Shown piece after piece: positions 34,254 through 47,300 of a stretch of DNA of 64,000 nt; within the stretch, counting starts at the first letter, position 1; every line of letters begins with the position of its first letter. Source of the stretch: Lamellibrachia columna (Eukaryota > Annelida > Polychaeta > Sabellida > Siboglinidae); assembly GCA_963662155.1 (NCBI GenBank), contig OY759263.1:37243391-37307390 (forward strand), written 5' to 3'. The translations under genes and the position numbers were made by a program. The notes under the pieces were generated by a model. The model saw only the letters and a list, made by a program, of their open reading frames with translations. It had not been told where the DNA came from and searched no databases.

Positions 34254-35031
34254 ATACTCTCGAGTGCCAAATAATCATATAGGCCAAATAACATTATAGG
34301 GTGGCAAATTGATAAAATTTAATAATAGTATGGTGCTGAATAACAGCATAGGGGGACAAATTGTTCAAAACAAATAATAGTATAGTGCGAAAAAGTCACT
34401 AGTATATTTGTATTTTTTAGCACCAAAGCAAAATTATTTGACTCGACGTGAAGGTGTCCTTAGTAAACTATGCGGATCGCCATGTATTTTGGGTTTTTTC
34501 CCAGCGAATATGCATAAACTTTGTGCATATTCAGATATAGTAACCGCGTTTTGTATCTGCAAAAAACCAGGGAATTTTCCATTTTTAAATGGACATTGAA
34601 GTTTTATTGAATTGAATATGCAAGCCCGTTTCAGGGGAAACCGCCACCAGCCAGTTACGACCAGTTTGAGGCGCTGCACACGGCAGCCATTTACGGTCGG
34701 TTTACGCAGTGATAATGGCGTTTTAACTAATAATATACCGACCAATTCATCTAATAGAAATCTGACGGCCTAATGCTTCGGGATCAAAATCTAGGATCCT
34801 CGGAATCATGGATTCCAGCTAAATTTACGACTGTCGATCTAATGGACAATAACTTGGCCATCAGAGGGAGCCACATGCAGCTTCAGAATTGGCCACGATT
34901 ATCGGAGAATATAGGCTGGCACAAATGTCTAAATCTAATAACCGTATAGTGCCAAATATGGTGTGTATAGGGTGGCATGTTTCGTCAAATAAATACGCGT
35001 ATATGGACGCTTATTTGGCACTCAAGAGTAT
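34254..35031. mobile_element. Inverted-repeat element of about 0.78 kb
   Basis: Terminal inverted repeats of 21 bp, 20 matching: atactctcgagtgccaaata at the left and the complement of atactcttgagtgccaaata at 35012-35031. Subterminal words such as ataatagtata, agtgc-aaa and gggtggca repeat near both ends. No transposase is present, so it would be non-autonomous. The superfamily is not assigned. Confidence 0.6.
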
Positions 35032-35530
35032 GTCACAGAACTGACAGAAGCCACCATTTACTGGTACATACTGCCATTTTAGTAGTACATTATTACATGT
35101 CCCGAGCTCTAACTTGGTACTTGGCCAACTGATAGGTTATCTAATTATGTTTGGCTGTCAAAATACATAATGTTGCAGTCTACTCAGTCATGGTGAATAA
35201 GGAAACTAACACATTTAAGTGTGAGTCTAGGCAACTGAAAATGCTACATTTGTTCTATTGCTAATCTATATAGTATTATGCATTTGTTTGAGATCATAGA
35301 TAGGCAGTACTAATATTATTACTATATATATATCTATGTTCAGATATATGAATGGTAGAAAACCATGCCATTCTTTACAGTTTAATAAAGCTTACAGTGT
35401 GTTTGACATCATTCTAAATGCAGTTTTTTACAAATGGGATCTTAAATCGTACAAGGAAGTTGAAGGAATACACTGATTCACCGAGCTGTGAACAGCAATG
35501 AAGTCTAGAGTAGTTGGTGAGATTTGTTGC

Positions 35531-36752
35531 GCACAAACAGGGGTGAGATTTAGCGGTCGCCAATGGCGCGCAAAAATGGCTTCGGGCGACTTATATTTTT
35601 GACTACAGTAGCCCACATGGCGACTCGAAATATTTACTGAGCTACAATATTTTAGAGCCAACAAAAATAAACGGAATGTTAATAAACATCTCAGAAGTGT
35701 TGTCCTGTCTATATCTTAACCATAAATTGTGTGTTTGCGACACGTTTGACATGGCAAGTAATGTTGCCTAACCGTAGCCGAAGCGATATAAGTAGGGAGC
35801 ATTAATTGTATTTTTAATCAACCACATCGGCGCTCAACATGTAACTGGATGGTCATTCTACATTGAAACAATAACCGGTCATGTTAATAATCTTGGTGCC
35901 GCGTGGCGTTACTTTTATATATGCTAGCAAAAATGCCCATCCCCAGGATGGGATTACGTGGTAGTTTATACCTGACAGTCATGATAGCAATGTTTACCAA
36001 ATGCCTCAGGCCAATACGCCATCAATACGCTTGAATGTATTACTAGAAACAACCGCGACACGCACGTGATGCAATACTCGTTGCATGTCCAAAATGTAGA
36101 AGGTCGCGTAAATTTAGACTCATGGGGCATGGATACTTGTGTTGGTTGTAGAATATCTGCTTTCTACTGTCTTTTTATTGTGTATTGGCCCGAGGTCGCA
36201 GACCAATACGTGGGTGAGTGCTTTCTACTATAATTAATATAAACCGCCCATATGGCGCTACGTACTCTCAAACGGTTTATGCACCGAAGTATTTGCTGCT
36301 GCGTGCGTGGTTTCTGCGATTGTTGGAAGTTTTGATTTACCATGACAACCACTAAGAACCCTTGGTATATGGGGTATTTTGAAAAAATAAAGGCGCTACG
36401 TTTCCTTCGTTGGGTCATAGATTAATCCCTGAAAGTTTTGTGCCTGAGATGCAAGCACATATAAACATGCATACAGCGAATATAGTGAATTAATCGGGAA
36501 CCTGGTTAAAGTTTCTCTAGGCTAGGGTAAAATAAGGTCCTGTAAAAAATCAGCAAAACTGTTCAGTTCACAGGACGCTTGGAGACTTTTCGCATAGTCT
36601 GTTGGTATCTTCAAAGTATTTACTTTCTATAATCAAAGTGTTGATTAGCAAGTGGGCTACCTAAGAAGCTGTCAGGCTACTTCACCTAGCAAGATTGGTA
36701 GCCCAACCTTCCATACCTTCCATGACTTTGTAAATCTCACCCCTGCACAAAG
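35531..36752. mobile_element. Non-autonomous hAT element with target duplications
   Basis: The element 35539-36744 has 14-bp perfect terminal inverted repeats (aggggtgagattta, complement at 36731-36744) and is flanked by 8-bp direct repeats that differ at one base (gcacaaac 35531-35538, gcacaaag 36745-36752), the hAT target size. No transposase is seen in its 1.2 kb. Confidence 0.78.
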
Positions 36753-37337
36753 TTATACAATTATAATAGAATTTTTCATCCAACAGTTTTTTTCAATAAA
36801 TCTCATCCTGAATTATGACATAGGAACTGAACTACTCCGTTGATAACTTGTCGCTGACATATTACAGTTTCATGATGGTGCCACATTTATTTTGGATATT
36901 TTTGACCAATTTAGGAGAAAGCGTCATTGGGCAGAATAGTGACTTTCAGCTGCAATATAAATTAAATGAGAATGAACACCAACCTCAAATTTTAACATGT
37001 TGTTTACCTAATAAAGGACTATGCATGGTTAAAAAATGGTTGTTGTAGGACTTGTTTGACATTCTCGTTTTGGGTACTGAAATTCGTAAAATATAGAAAA
37101 AGTTAGTTTTAGGCTAAATTATTCTGAAAGTATAGCACCAAGAAGCCTACAGAACTAATATATTATTGCCAGTATCCTGACAATAGATGGTAGCAATTTG
37201 GACATTGTACTGTAACACAACAATGAAATACAGACTGCTGCTGAAATCCTTCTTGGGGAAAAATTTTGTTTCCATTTCCGTGCACCCGGTATACCCATTG
37301 TCCTTTGTCCTATCATTCTTGAATTTTGTATAAATAA

Positions 37338-37400
37338 TATGTTACTTCAGATATGTAGTTTGAAATTTCAGATATGTAGTTTGAAATTTCAGATATGTAG
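37338..37400. repeat. 23-bp tandem repeat, nearly three copies
   Basis: The unit is cagatatgtagtttgaaatt t-. Confidence 0.85.
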
Positions 37401-37471
37401 CTTGTAAACTTCTCCAGTTATGAATGCTCACATGAAAACAGAAAAAAATAGCGGGTGCGTTTTTGGGCACT

Positions 37472-37919
37472 TACCGTGTTGTTCTCTATAATAGCGCACT
37501 TCCTAATAGACGCACACCCCCTTTTTGAAAAGTGAAGCCATGCGATTTTCAGAAGTGAAGGCACGCTAAATGCAAATGACAGCAATACTGCGCTGCGGCT
37601 GGCGTCACCTTGCGGACTCTTTAGAAATAATTCATAGTGTATGTTTTTAGATTGGACAAAATACATCACACAAAACAAGCGCAAGTTATGAAATAGATCG
37701 GTGATCAATGACATGGTTCATGTGTCATTCCCTAGAACCGCCCCGCATTCTTTGCATAGTTCACAGTGGCGCCACACAGCGGAATAGCTACCAGTCTGAT
37801 TTAGAGGCTGATTTCACCCATAGTGCCAGATCATGATTTGGGCCATGTTTGAGAACTAATAGGCATGCACCCAAGCCTTTGCACTCGCGCACTGCTCGTC
37901 TATAGGGAACAACACGGTA
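37472..37919. mobile_element. Small inverted-repeat element (MITE-like)
   Basis: 19-bp ends, 18 matching: taccgtgttgttctctata at 37472-37490 and the complement of taccgtgttgttccctata at 37901-37919. They enclose 410 bp with no coding sequence. Family and target duplications are unclear. Confidence 0.55.
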
Positions 37920-39211
37920 TCATCCCCTGTTCAAATTATAGGGCATTACATACACAATTTTCATGTAAATGCTTCGATCTTTTGCAGAAGTGCTCAGGTG
38001 TGGCTATTTGTTCATTGGTTAAAATTTAAGCAAATTCTGAGATATCAACTTTTGAAAATTGTTTGATTTGACACGGAATGACCCGTATGTATCATTGTAT
38101 GTACACACGTATGTACATAGGTGTGTATGGGTGTACATACTGGCTCCTACACGCTTGGGCATAGATAGCTGTTTCTGAGAATGTGACATCTGTGGTGAGA
38201 CCTGTGCCCTGACTGCCACCCATGACAGATGGTGTTCATCCTGTGAAGTGTATGCTGCAGCAGAAACAACTGGCTAACAACCAGTGGCAGTAACTGAAGG
38301 CCCACTGACAGTCCTAGCCAAACCATCCCAGTGACCACTGGGGGAGCAGGTCTCTCATCCTGCACCATAACCTCAAAATTAACCCCAATAAGCTTCCTAA
38401 TAATGCAGTTTTTATCTTGCTAAACAGCCACAATTGGTGTACCTTGTGAATGACCGGTTGTTTTGAATGATGCTGATGTGAAGATATCACATCTTCCCTG
38501 GCTGTGTCAACATATGCCTTATACTACAATCAATACAGCTACCCCTTGCCTACCTACTCACTGCTGGATGCTCTCTTCATTACCATACCATGGGCTACAT
38601 CAATACTTTAGTGTCATCAATGTCTTTTAATGACCTGCTCCATCATGATATCTACGTGCAGTGTCAGGTTGTGTCCATCAGATTTACATAAAATACATAA
38701 AATTGTCTAGAATATTTTTTTATAAATACACTAACCAATATTAAGATCATAAAATGTGCATGTTCAAGCATGTCAAATATTTGTATTTGGCTATTTGCCA
38801 AAGTATGAACATCAATTATGAGCTTCTGTGAAAAGTCAAATATAATTTAAGATGCACAAAATCAGCCTATTGAAGTACCAGTAGCTGTACGTGGTCCACG
38901 TATCATCTGTCGTTAGAATGTACATCACCAGCCAGCATGGCAATTTTTGCAATCGAGCACAAAAAAGTTTTTACTTTTTCATAATGTGCATATATGACTT
39001 GTTTTGTTAATTTTTAGTTTTGTTTGTTTGCATGCATGCATGTGACTTGCAGTCAGCTGTATGTCAGGGATATGAAAGTTTCTTAATAAATGTCAGGTAT
39101 TTTGTACATGCAATGTCATGCATTTGTAATTTGACAAATGTAAGTGAAATATGGCATATCCAGTTATTTTACCTCTACAATAAATTTTGGTGTTTGACAG
39201 TTTTGCTAGCA
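37920..39211. other. Intronic DNA, nothing recognised
   Basis: AT-rich, no coding sequence or identifiable element. Confidence 0.5.
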
Positions 39212-39329
39212 ATCTGTTGATGCGATCACTAATCTCTCACTATCAGATTGCTGTGTCATATGAAGAGGCCATCTGTTGATGCGATCACTAATCTCTCACT
39301 ATCAGATTGCTGTGTCATATGAAGAGGCC
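39212..39329. repeat. 59-bp tandem duplication
   Basis: Two identical copies starting atctgttgatgcgatcacta; a very recent duplication. Confidence 0.95.
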
Positions 39330-39569
39330 ATCTGGTGTTCACAGCCTCACTGTCATCACACAGCAGATCTAGAGGTTTCTCAGAGGGTTCTCAATGGAAC
39401 AGTGCAGAAGGCCATACATGTATAAGATGCCTGACAACATCAAATTATACAATGGGTGATAACCAATGGTTGATAATATATATAACTGTGACAATCTCCA
39501 TCACCCATATTATACGGAATGGTGTGGCATCCATGCCAACCTGGTATATATACAGTGTATACAAGATCT

Positions 39570-40217
39570 GATTGGCATCAGTTGCTACTCTGAGATACAA
39601 GGTCTAACTAGCATCAACTGCCACTCTGAGATACATGATCTGACTGGCATCGACTACCACTCTAATATACATGGTATGACTGGCATCAACTGCTACTCTG
39701 ATATACATGGTCTGACTGGCATCAACTGCCAATCTTGATACACAAGGTCTGACTGGCATCAACTACCACTCTGAAATACATGGTCTGACTGGCATTCTGG
39801 CATCAGCTGTCACTATTGAGATACATGTTATGACTGGCATCAACTGTCAATCTTGAGATACATGGTATGACTGGCATCAACTGTCACTATTGAGATACAT
39901 GGTATGACTGGCATCAACTGTCAATCTTGAGATACATGGTATGACTGGCATCAACTGTCACTATTGAGATATATGGTATGACTGCCATCAACTGTCAATG
40001 TTGAGATACATGGTATGACTGCCATCAACTGTCTATATTGAGATGCATGGTATGACTGCCAACAACTGTCAATCTTGAGATACATGGTATGACTGGCATC
40101 AGCTGTCAATCTTGAGATAAATTGTATGACTGCCATCAACTGTCAATCTTGAGATACATGGTATGATTGCCATCAACTGTCAATATTGAGATATAAGGTC
40201 TGAATGGCATCAACTGG
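39570..40217. repeat. About 36-bp minisatellite, left part
   Basis: The unit is tgactggcatcaactgccac, tctgagatacaaggtc, with many variants (ttgagatacatggta). The array continues at 40578-41070; a SINE splits it. Confidence 0.93.
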
Positions 40218-40577
40218 GAGAGGCATGGTAGTGTAGTGGTTAGCACATCTGCATTACATGCCAGAGTTCAGAGTTCAAGATCCGGACCGGGCATGTTTGG
40301 TGTGAAACCTAGCTCTCAACATTGGAGACTGTGTATCACGTTAATGTCGGTTTCGTCTCATTTAATTGGGGACGTGAAAGAACCATTGCGGACGACATGC
40401 ACCCTGGCAGTGACCACCCTCAATGCCAGCATATAAAGGTCGGCTTGGCGATAATGGTCTGAAAAAAGCTGGCCAGTTGAATGAGACCTCGAAACACCAT
40501 ACAATTGTAGTAGCCACAACATACAGACTAGCCAGTTAATAGAACATTGCCGAGTGCTGGACACAACTAGAACTAGA
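40218..40577 (+). mobile_element. tRNA-derived SINE inserted in the minisatellite
   Basis: The head has an A-box-like tagtgtagtgg (40229-40239) and a B-box-like agttcaagatcc (40272-40283), as in a tRNA. The body runs to an aactagaactagaact tail at about 40562-40577. The minisatellite units on either side are cleanly interrupted (…catcaactgg / gtcaatattgag…), which shows the insertion came after the array formed. Confidence 0.75.
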
Positions 40578-41070
40578 ACTGTCAATATTGAGATACATGG
40601 TCAGACTGGCATCAACTGCCAGTATTGAGATACATGGTCTGACTGCCATCAACTGTCAATATTGAGATACATGGTCAGACTGGCATCAACTGCCAATCTT
40701 GAGATACAAGGTCTGACTGGAATGAACTGCCACTTTAAGATACAAGATCTGACTGGCATCGACTGCCACTCTGAGATACAAAGTCTGACTGGCACCAACT
40801 GCCACTCTGAGATACAAGGTCTGACTGGCATCAACTGCCATTCTGAGATACAAGGTCTAACTGGCATCAACTGCCACTCTGAGATACAATGTCTGACTGG
40901 CATCAACTGCCACTCTGAGATACAAGGTCTAACTGGCATCAACTGCCACTCTGAGATACATGGTATGATTGGCATCAACTGTCACTCCTAGATACATGAT
41001 CTGACTGGCATCAATTACCATTCTTGAGATACATGATCTGACAGGCAAGCCATTCTGAGATAAATTGTCT
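40578..41070. repeat. About 36-bp minisatellite, right part
   Basis: Continuation of the array at 39570-40217, ending about 195 bp before the chimaerin exon at 41265. Central copies (40740-40960) are the most alike, so expansion was probably most recent there. Confidence 0.93.
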
Positions 41071-41264
41071 GATATCTGTGAACATTTAGTTTGTATTTTG
41101 TTGTTTTTGTCCAACTGATTTAACAAGATGTAACAAGATTGCCATCCATATCACTGAGCTTCAGGTGGACAAGGAAGCCATTGGCTTATTCATGATAGTT
41201 CAACCATTGACCTACTGAATGATGAGTAATAGTTATTTAATGTGAAAATGACTTTGATTTTCAG

Positions 41265-41306
41265 AAGATGACGAGGTACTCCAGATACCACTGTGGAAAT
41301 CTTACT
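41265..41306 (+). CDS. CHN1/CHN2: Chimaerin exon: WKSY lead
   Basis: Acceptor gattttcag, donor ttact|gtaagt. Encodes [13 protein letters not shown], equivalent to the WKSYLYQLQQE lead before the SH2 domain of alpha2/beta2 chimaerin. Phase 1 in, phase 1 out. Confidence 0.85.
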
Positions 41307-44300
41307 GTAAGTAGAGTTTACCATGCTCTGGTATTTATTACAACTTATATGTACTGATTACTGTGGTAGTCAAATATAATATGTTATTCATGACCTTCAT
41401 CACCAGTTGATACATCACTGGTGTATTTAAGCAAGTTAGCTAAGATGCTGAATGTTGATGATGATGTCAATGAGAATTTCGATGAGAATCTTGATGAGAA
41501 TGTGATGTGTACTGCAGTTCACTGAAGTGCGAAGACATGTGTAATACCTGTTGGAATGTGACATCATGCTTACTTAGTTTATCATGCTATTAATTTATCC
41601 ACTGATCCCCAGACATACATATATTATATGAATGTGAAGTGGCTTATAAATGCATCCTTACTTTGAAGCTATAACTGCATAACACACTGACAGTGTTGCA
41701 GCAGTGCTTGTCTAAACCTTAATTGCAAATTGTGATGATGATGTCTGTCACATAAAATGTCATCTCATTATGGTTGACTGGAAAATGAATCTTGTTTGCA
41801 GTATATCATTTGCAGCAACAAGCACCAAAGCCAAAGAGGATTGTGTGCCAACGAGAGGTACGCACACTGACAAACCAAACATACATTTACAATGCTACCA
41901 TGTCTAGGTGTCTTATCAACAAATAAATTCACTGACCAGAACCAATTAAAAAACTACTAAGTTTTAGTCAATTAGCATTTCACTGGATTTTATTATGTAA
42001 ATTTTTTTCACCACACACTATTGTTACTTTTACCATTGGAACATTTTAAAATAAAACATTTCGTCAAAATATAAGTGGTCTGTAATTTTTTTAATTTTAT
42101 AGAAATATCCACGTGGTAAATTTTAAATGGCATTGTCCTTTTAAGGGTAGACATTACAAACAATGTTGCACATTGTGAACCATGAAAACCAGTCACACTT
42201 TGTTGATGGGCTTCTCCTAACTTATCTATATCTGTTCACAACCTACCATTTTGTGAGAAATCAATATTAATTTGACAAAAATATGTGTGTAATTTAAAAA
42301 CATTAGCACTGATTGGTTGACCTTGTCATGCAGGGACCGCTGCTGTGTAATTGTGCAGGTTGTACAACTCCCGCAATGCAACACTGATGCATATATTTTA
42401 TGCAAGTTAATGTAGATTTTTCACTCAATAAAATGTGCTTATGGAAGTTTGGTGGCCCTGCTTTCAAGGTTAGGCAAGAAAGTGCCATTGCTGTTGAAGA
42501 TGAATTTGTAGTTTTCTGCTTGTTTTTACAGCATTAAATGTTGACATTTGAGGATATAAATGTGTGTGCATTGGTGTGATGATGGCATCAAAATGATCCT
42601 TTTGAAAAGGAACACTGAGGTGTATTTACATTTTCACCTGACTACAAATCTGTCCTCTTAACTACTAACATCCTTAAACATTGATGTGTGCTCCGTCTGT
42701 TATAACAGCAGTAGACTTTGCATACGGAAAGTATCAACATTTTGGCAATATTGTCCCATTTAATTGGGCGAGTGGCCACATCTTTCATTTTGTGTGCCCG
42801 ATTGGGCAAGTGATGTACACAGCCAATTTTGCCTGACCGGAGATGGAGTAATTGATGTTGAGTACTGGAACTGTTATGATATTTGGAAGACTTTTTAAGA
42901 TAAGAAATATTACTAAATGTTAACATATTTGCTGTAGAAATGTATAATTTTTATTTATTTTTCCAGATTCCCAATCGACCTCCATATTATGGAAGGGGGT
43001 AAGGAATTTGTTATTTATTATTTGAAGATAAGACCTTTAAATAATCTTTTGAGCAACTCTTAGCACGAGAGAGTGATCATGATACTGGCATTGTTTATTC
43101 CACCAAAAACTGTGAAACATAATAAAAGACTGCCAATTTGGGTTGTGCTTTGTCAGCTGGCAACAATGAATGATTTATCAATCAAACCTGTGTCAGTGTA
43201 AACATTTGCTCACTTTTTAATGTTCTTTGTTTTGTTAGAGATGCATTTTATTTGTTGCATTCATGTTGAATAAAACGTATTTATCTGCAATTTAGCTGGA
43301 TTGTAATATTTTCTGAAATGGCTTTCCTTGCTACTTTCACATCACGTGTGATGAGTACTTATTTGGAAACATTTATTTAAAATTCCAATTTTACAGTGAC
43401 CAAACGTAAATATTATATATGAGCTAAATGAAATCTTTTTTGTTAGATATCATGGTGCCATATCACGGGAAAATGCAGATTTTCTATTGACCATTGGAGG
43501 AGAGGGCAGCTACCTGATACGAGAGAGTCTTCGCGCCCCTGGTCAATTCACCCTGGCCATCAGGTGAGTGATGGGCCAAAGTGGGGTGGACGATGCAGAA
43601 TTGACCAGTTCAAGATATTATTGGTATTTCTCTGTGTAGCACTGTTTATTATGATGCATAGAATATGAATGTTTCCTTTGTTGTATTGTTTTTGCTGTAC
43701 AAAAACTGTAAATTGTAAACGTTTACATAACAGGTGACAAAATGTTACTTAAGAAAATTGTTATTTCCTAATGCTGATTTTAGTGATAACATACTGGTTA
43801 TGTTATAGAAGATTAGCAATGTTGATTTCATGACACATGGACCTTCTGAATATTGCACATTAATTGTAGATGATTTTACTTGGCTGTTTTCTCAATTCTC
43901 CTTGTTTGAAAAAGGTTAGATATATAGTGTGGGACACATTAAAAAACAATAAGGATGTGTGCCTATTGTTATTTTTTTTAATATTAATAAAGTAAAAGGT
44001 GGAATAATAATTTCTGGCATGAATAAAATTATTCGAAGGACACTAATGAACTGCAGACAATGGATTAAACTGAAAATGTTATATTCTTATTGCAACTAGT
44101 GGCAGTGTTATTTATTCTAATGAATAATGTAATAGGCATTTTTCTTTATTGTGCACATATGTAGCAGTTTTGTATCAAACAATTATCTTTATATGTTTAG
44201 CATAATTTTAAAAACCTTGTATGCTATATGTATTATCATTTGCATGGTTTCCTTGGGTGTGCTATGTTATATGTAATACATGTTGTGGCAAATTCGTGTG

Positions 44301-47300
44301 TTGCACTGAAAGTTCTTATCTGACTTCTACTTCGTGTATAATGGTCGTGTATATCTGTTTGTGGGTAGAATGGTAAATTTTTAAGATATGCTGGTAGTTT
44401 GTTATGCATATATTTATAGCACAATTTCAGCTCCTGTATTTTTAACAAGTCTTCCTATTGCAGAATTTCAAGACTTGTATAGTAATCAGTATGTGTTTTC
44501 TATTTGCCAAGACTTATCATTCTGACAACTTTCTTTTGGTTTATTTTTGTTTTGCCACTTTGGTAATCGTTTAATGCTAGTTTTCAGAAAATTTTATAAT
44601 TGTACCATTTTCTTTTTTTATTGTTTCAGATTTGAGGGTGTCACAAAAAACTTCAAATTGTATTATGATGGCCAACACTATGTTGGTGAGAAACGCTTTG
44701 ACACAGTGCAAGACTTGGTGGCCGATGGACTTATTACATTCTACCTGGAGTCTAAGGCTGCTGATTATATAGCTGCCTTATCCAGCCAATCAAATTACGC
44801 TGAATCACCCTATGTGGCATACAACACACACAAGAAGTGCTGTCTGGTTCCACGATCAAAATCAGGGGGCAGCACTGTAGTGACTCGGTCACCAAATGTC
44901 AACTTGGGTTCTGGGTCACTTGGCAACAGTAGAGCAAGTTTGCCAGTTGAAGGTCGAGTGTCAAAGTTCTCTGAGTCGCGACACAATGTCACTATTGTTA
45001 GTGCACCAGCGACGATTATTACACCATCGTTGTCGCAAACTGTGTTGGAGCAGCCACAAGAAGGCAGCACTGTCATACCAGACGGATGTGTAAGTCATGC
45101 GACGAATACAGATGGACCAGTGAGTTGATATTCCTTTATATTGGTTTTTGTCTATGCATGCAGTCATTTCCATTCAATGATGTTCCTCTGGGAATGCCTA
45201 CAGAGCAAATATTTGTGTGATTCTGTGCCTTAAGTTTCCCAATGATTTTGATAGATAACATACAATTTCTGATCATTGTAAAGACAAAAAGATGTCATGA
45301 TTTAGTTTTCATTTGTTCAAAATAATGAGCAGTTTGCCTGAAATATATTATATATTACTCAAAATTTAATGGCACCAGTTTTTCTTTAGTTGCACAACTG
45401 AGAGTTATTTGTTCATTATTCTGACCCAGTTATCAGTCACATATAGAAAATTAGGTCAAAAATATAAACTTGCCAGTGTTCTACTTGAATTTGCACTGTT
45501 GGTATTATACGTTGCTGCTTTGAGAAGTGTTTCTTTTCACTTCCTCTTCAACAGCTTGTCTATTTGCTTCGTGATTGTTCAGTCTGTTTCTGAAATGGCT
45601 AACATTAAGGTTCATCATTTCATAATTTGCCAGCCTGCATAGTTTTGATGAGTTGCTGCATTTTATTTTCTGTTTTGTTTCTTCTGTCAAATGTCATTTC
45701 ACCCAGCATCACTCATGGCCCACTCGTGGACTGGTGAACTCAGTCAAGTGGTGTCTTGACATTCATGGGATTTTTAGGGGCATTGGAAATATAACATTAT
45801 GTTAATGAACATAGAAATACAACACAGAAATGATGACCGCCCAAACAGTTTATCATATAAAATGGCCCATGCTTAGAAACCCACATATATATATATATAA
45901 ATTGTAATTTGGCCGACAAAAGTTCACCCATTTTAGTTAGTCTTCACTTTATATTGACAACTTTAAATTAGTAGCTTCTACATGAGATGTTGTGTGCTTG
46001 GTTTGGACAATGTTCTTATTTAATGAATTTTTTTTTTTTAAACATGGAATTTTATCAATTGTACACATTGTGGGTGGACTACAGTATTTGATCAATTGTA
46101 CACATTGTGGGTGGACTACAGAATTTGATCAATTGTACACATTGTGGGTGGACTACAGAATTTGATCAATTGTACACATTGTGGGTGGACTACAGAATTG
46201 AAACATTGCATTGTATTAAACTATTCTGCAGTTGAAGAGATAGTTGATTGTAAACATAAATGGACATTTTAAGAACTTAATTAGTTTGGACAGACCTAAA
46301 AGATTTTAACTTTCATATCGTTCTCCCTGGGTGACATGTCATGGTCTCCTTAACTGACATTCACATTTCTACATATAGCGATTAATGCACATAGCCTAAT
46401 TTCACATATGACCCCAACAAAATCTCCATCAAATTCAAATCAGTTTATGGTGGTAAAATTTATTGGTGGTGATTAATGATGATATGTGCACGCATGCACG
46501 CATGCACACATGCACGCATGCACGCATGCACGCATGCACGCATGCACACATGCACACAGACACTTTGTTGAAGTTTGGTTATACAATTTCTAATTCAAAC
46601 CTTAAAAATCACCCAGAATTCATACCAAAGGTGTCTCATGAGTGTCTGTTCACATAAACTGACATGCCATAACCAAGTCAGTTTGACATTGTCCCTAATT
46701 GCTTTGTTCTTTCATATTCAGTGCAGCTTTTCTTTATGTCAAACTATGGTTGTTTCATTCTGTTCTTTGCTTCTCATACACTTTGCCACCACCATTTCCG
46801 TTGCAGAGGAGAATATCGTCAACTTCCTCCGTGGCAGTGCTGCCACCTGGTGACAGCCCTATGGCAGTGAAGGCAACCACACCGCAGTTGCCACCGCGTG
46901 TGTTGGATTACAAAAAGCCACACACTTTTAAAGTTGGTTTTGCGTGCTGTTTTGTTTGCTACTATGCATGCTCAATAACTCACAATTTTCCCGTCGCTCT
47001 TTGTTTTGGTGCATGTCTTAGAAAACTGCACTAAAATGTTTTAATGTTGTTGTATTTTGTAATGTGTGACATGTACATATAACGCAGGCATTCTTTATTT
47101 GTTTTAGTGAAATGAACAAGACTGTTGTGTAATTCTATTCAGAATCATGGTGCTATTTATTATTAATAGCTTTTTAAAAACAAGTTGGGTCTGCAAAACA
47201 ATAAAATGTACATTGAGAAAATTCCCTTGTTAAATCAGCACAACACATTCGTATTTGTAGTTGTTACTGGCTCTTGGTTGCTAAGCACTTACAATGCAGG

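Noticed and set aside
39570..41070. A CRISPR-like array
   Set aside because: Units are contiguous variants of one sequence without unique spacers, in an animal genome.
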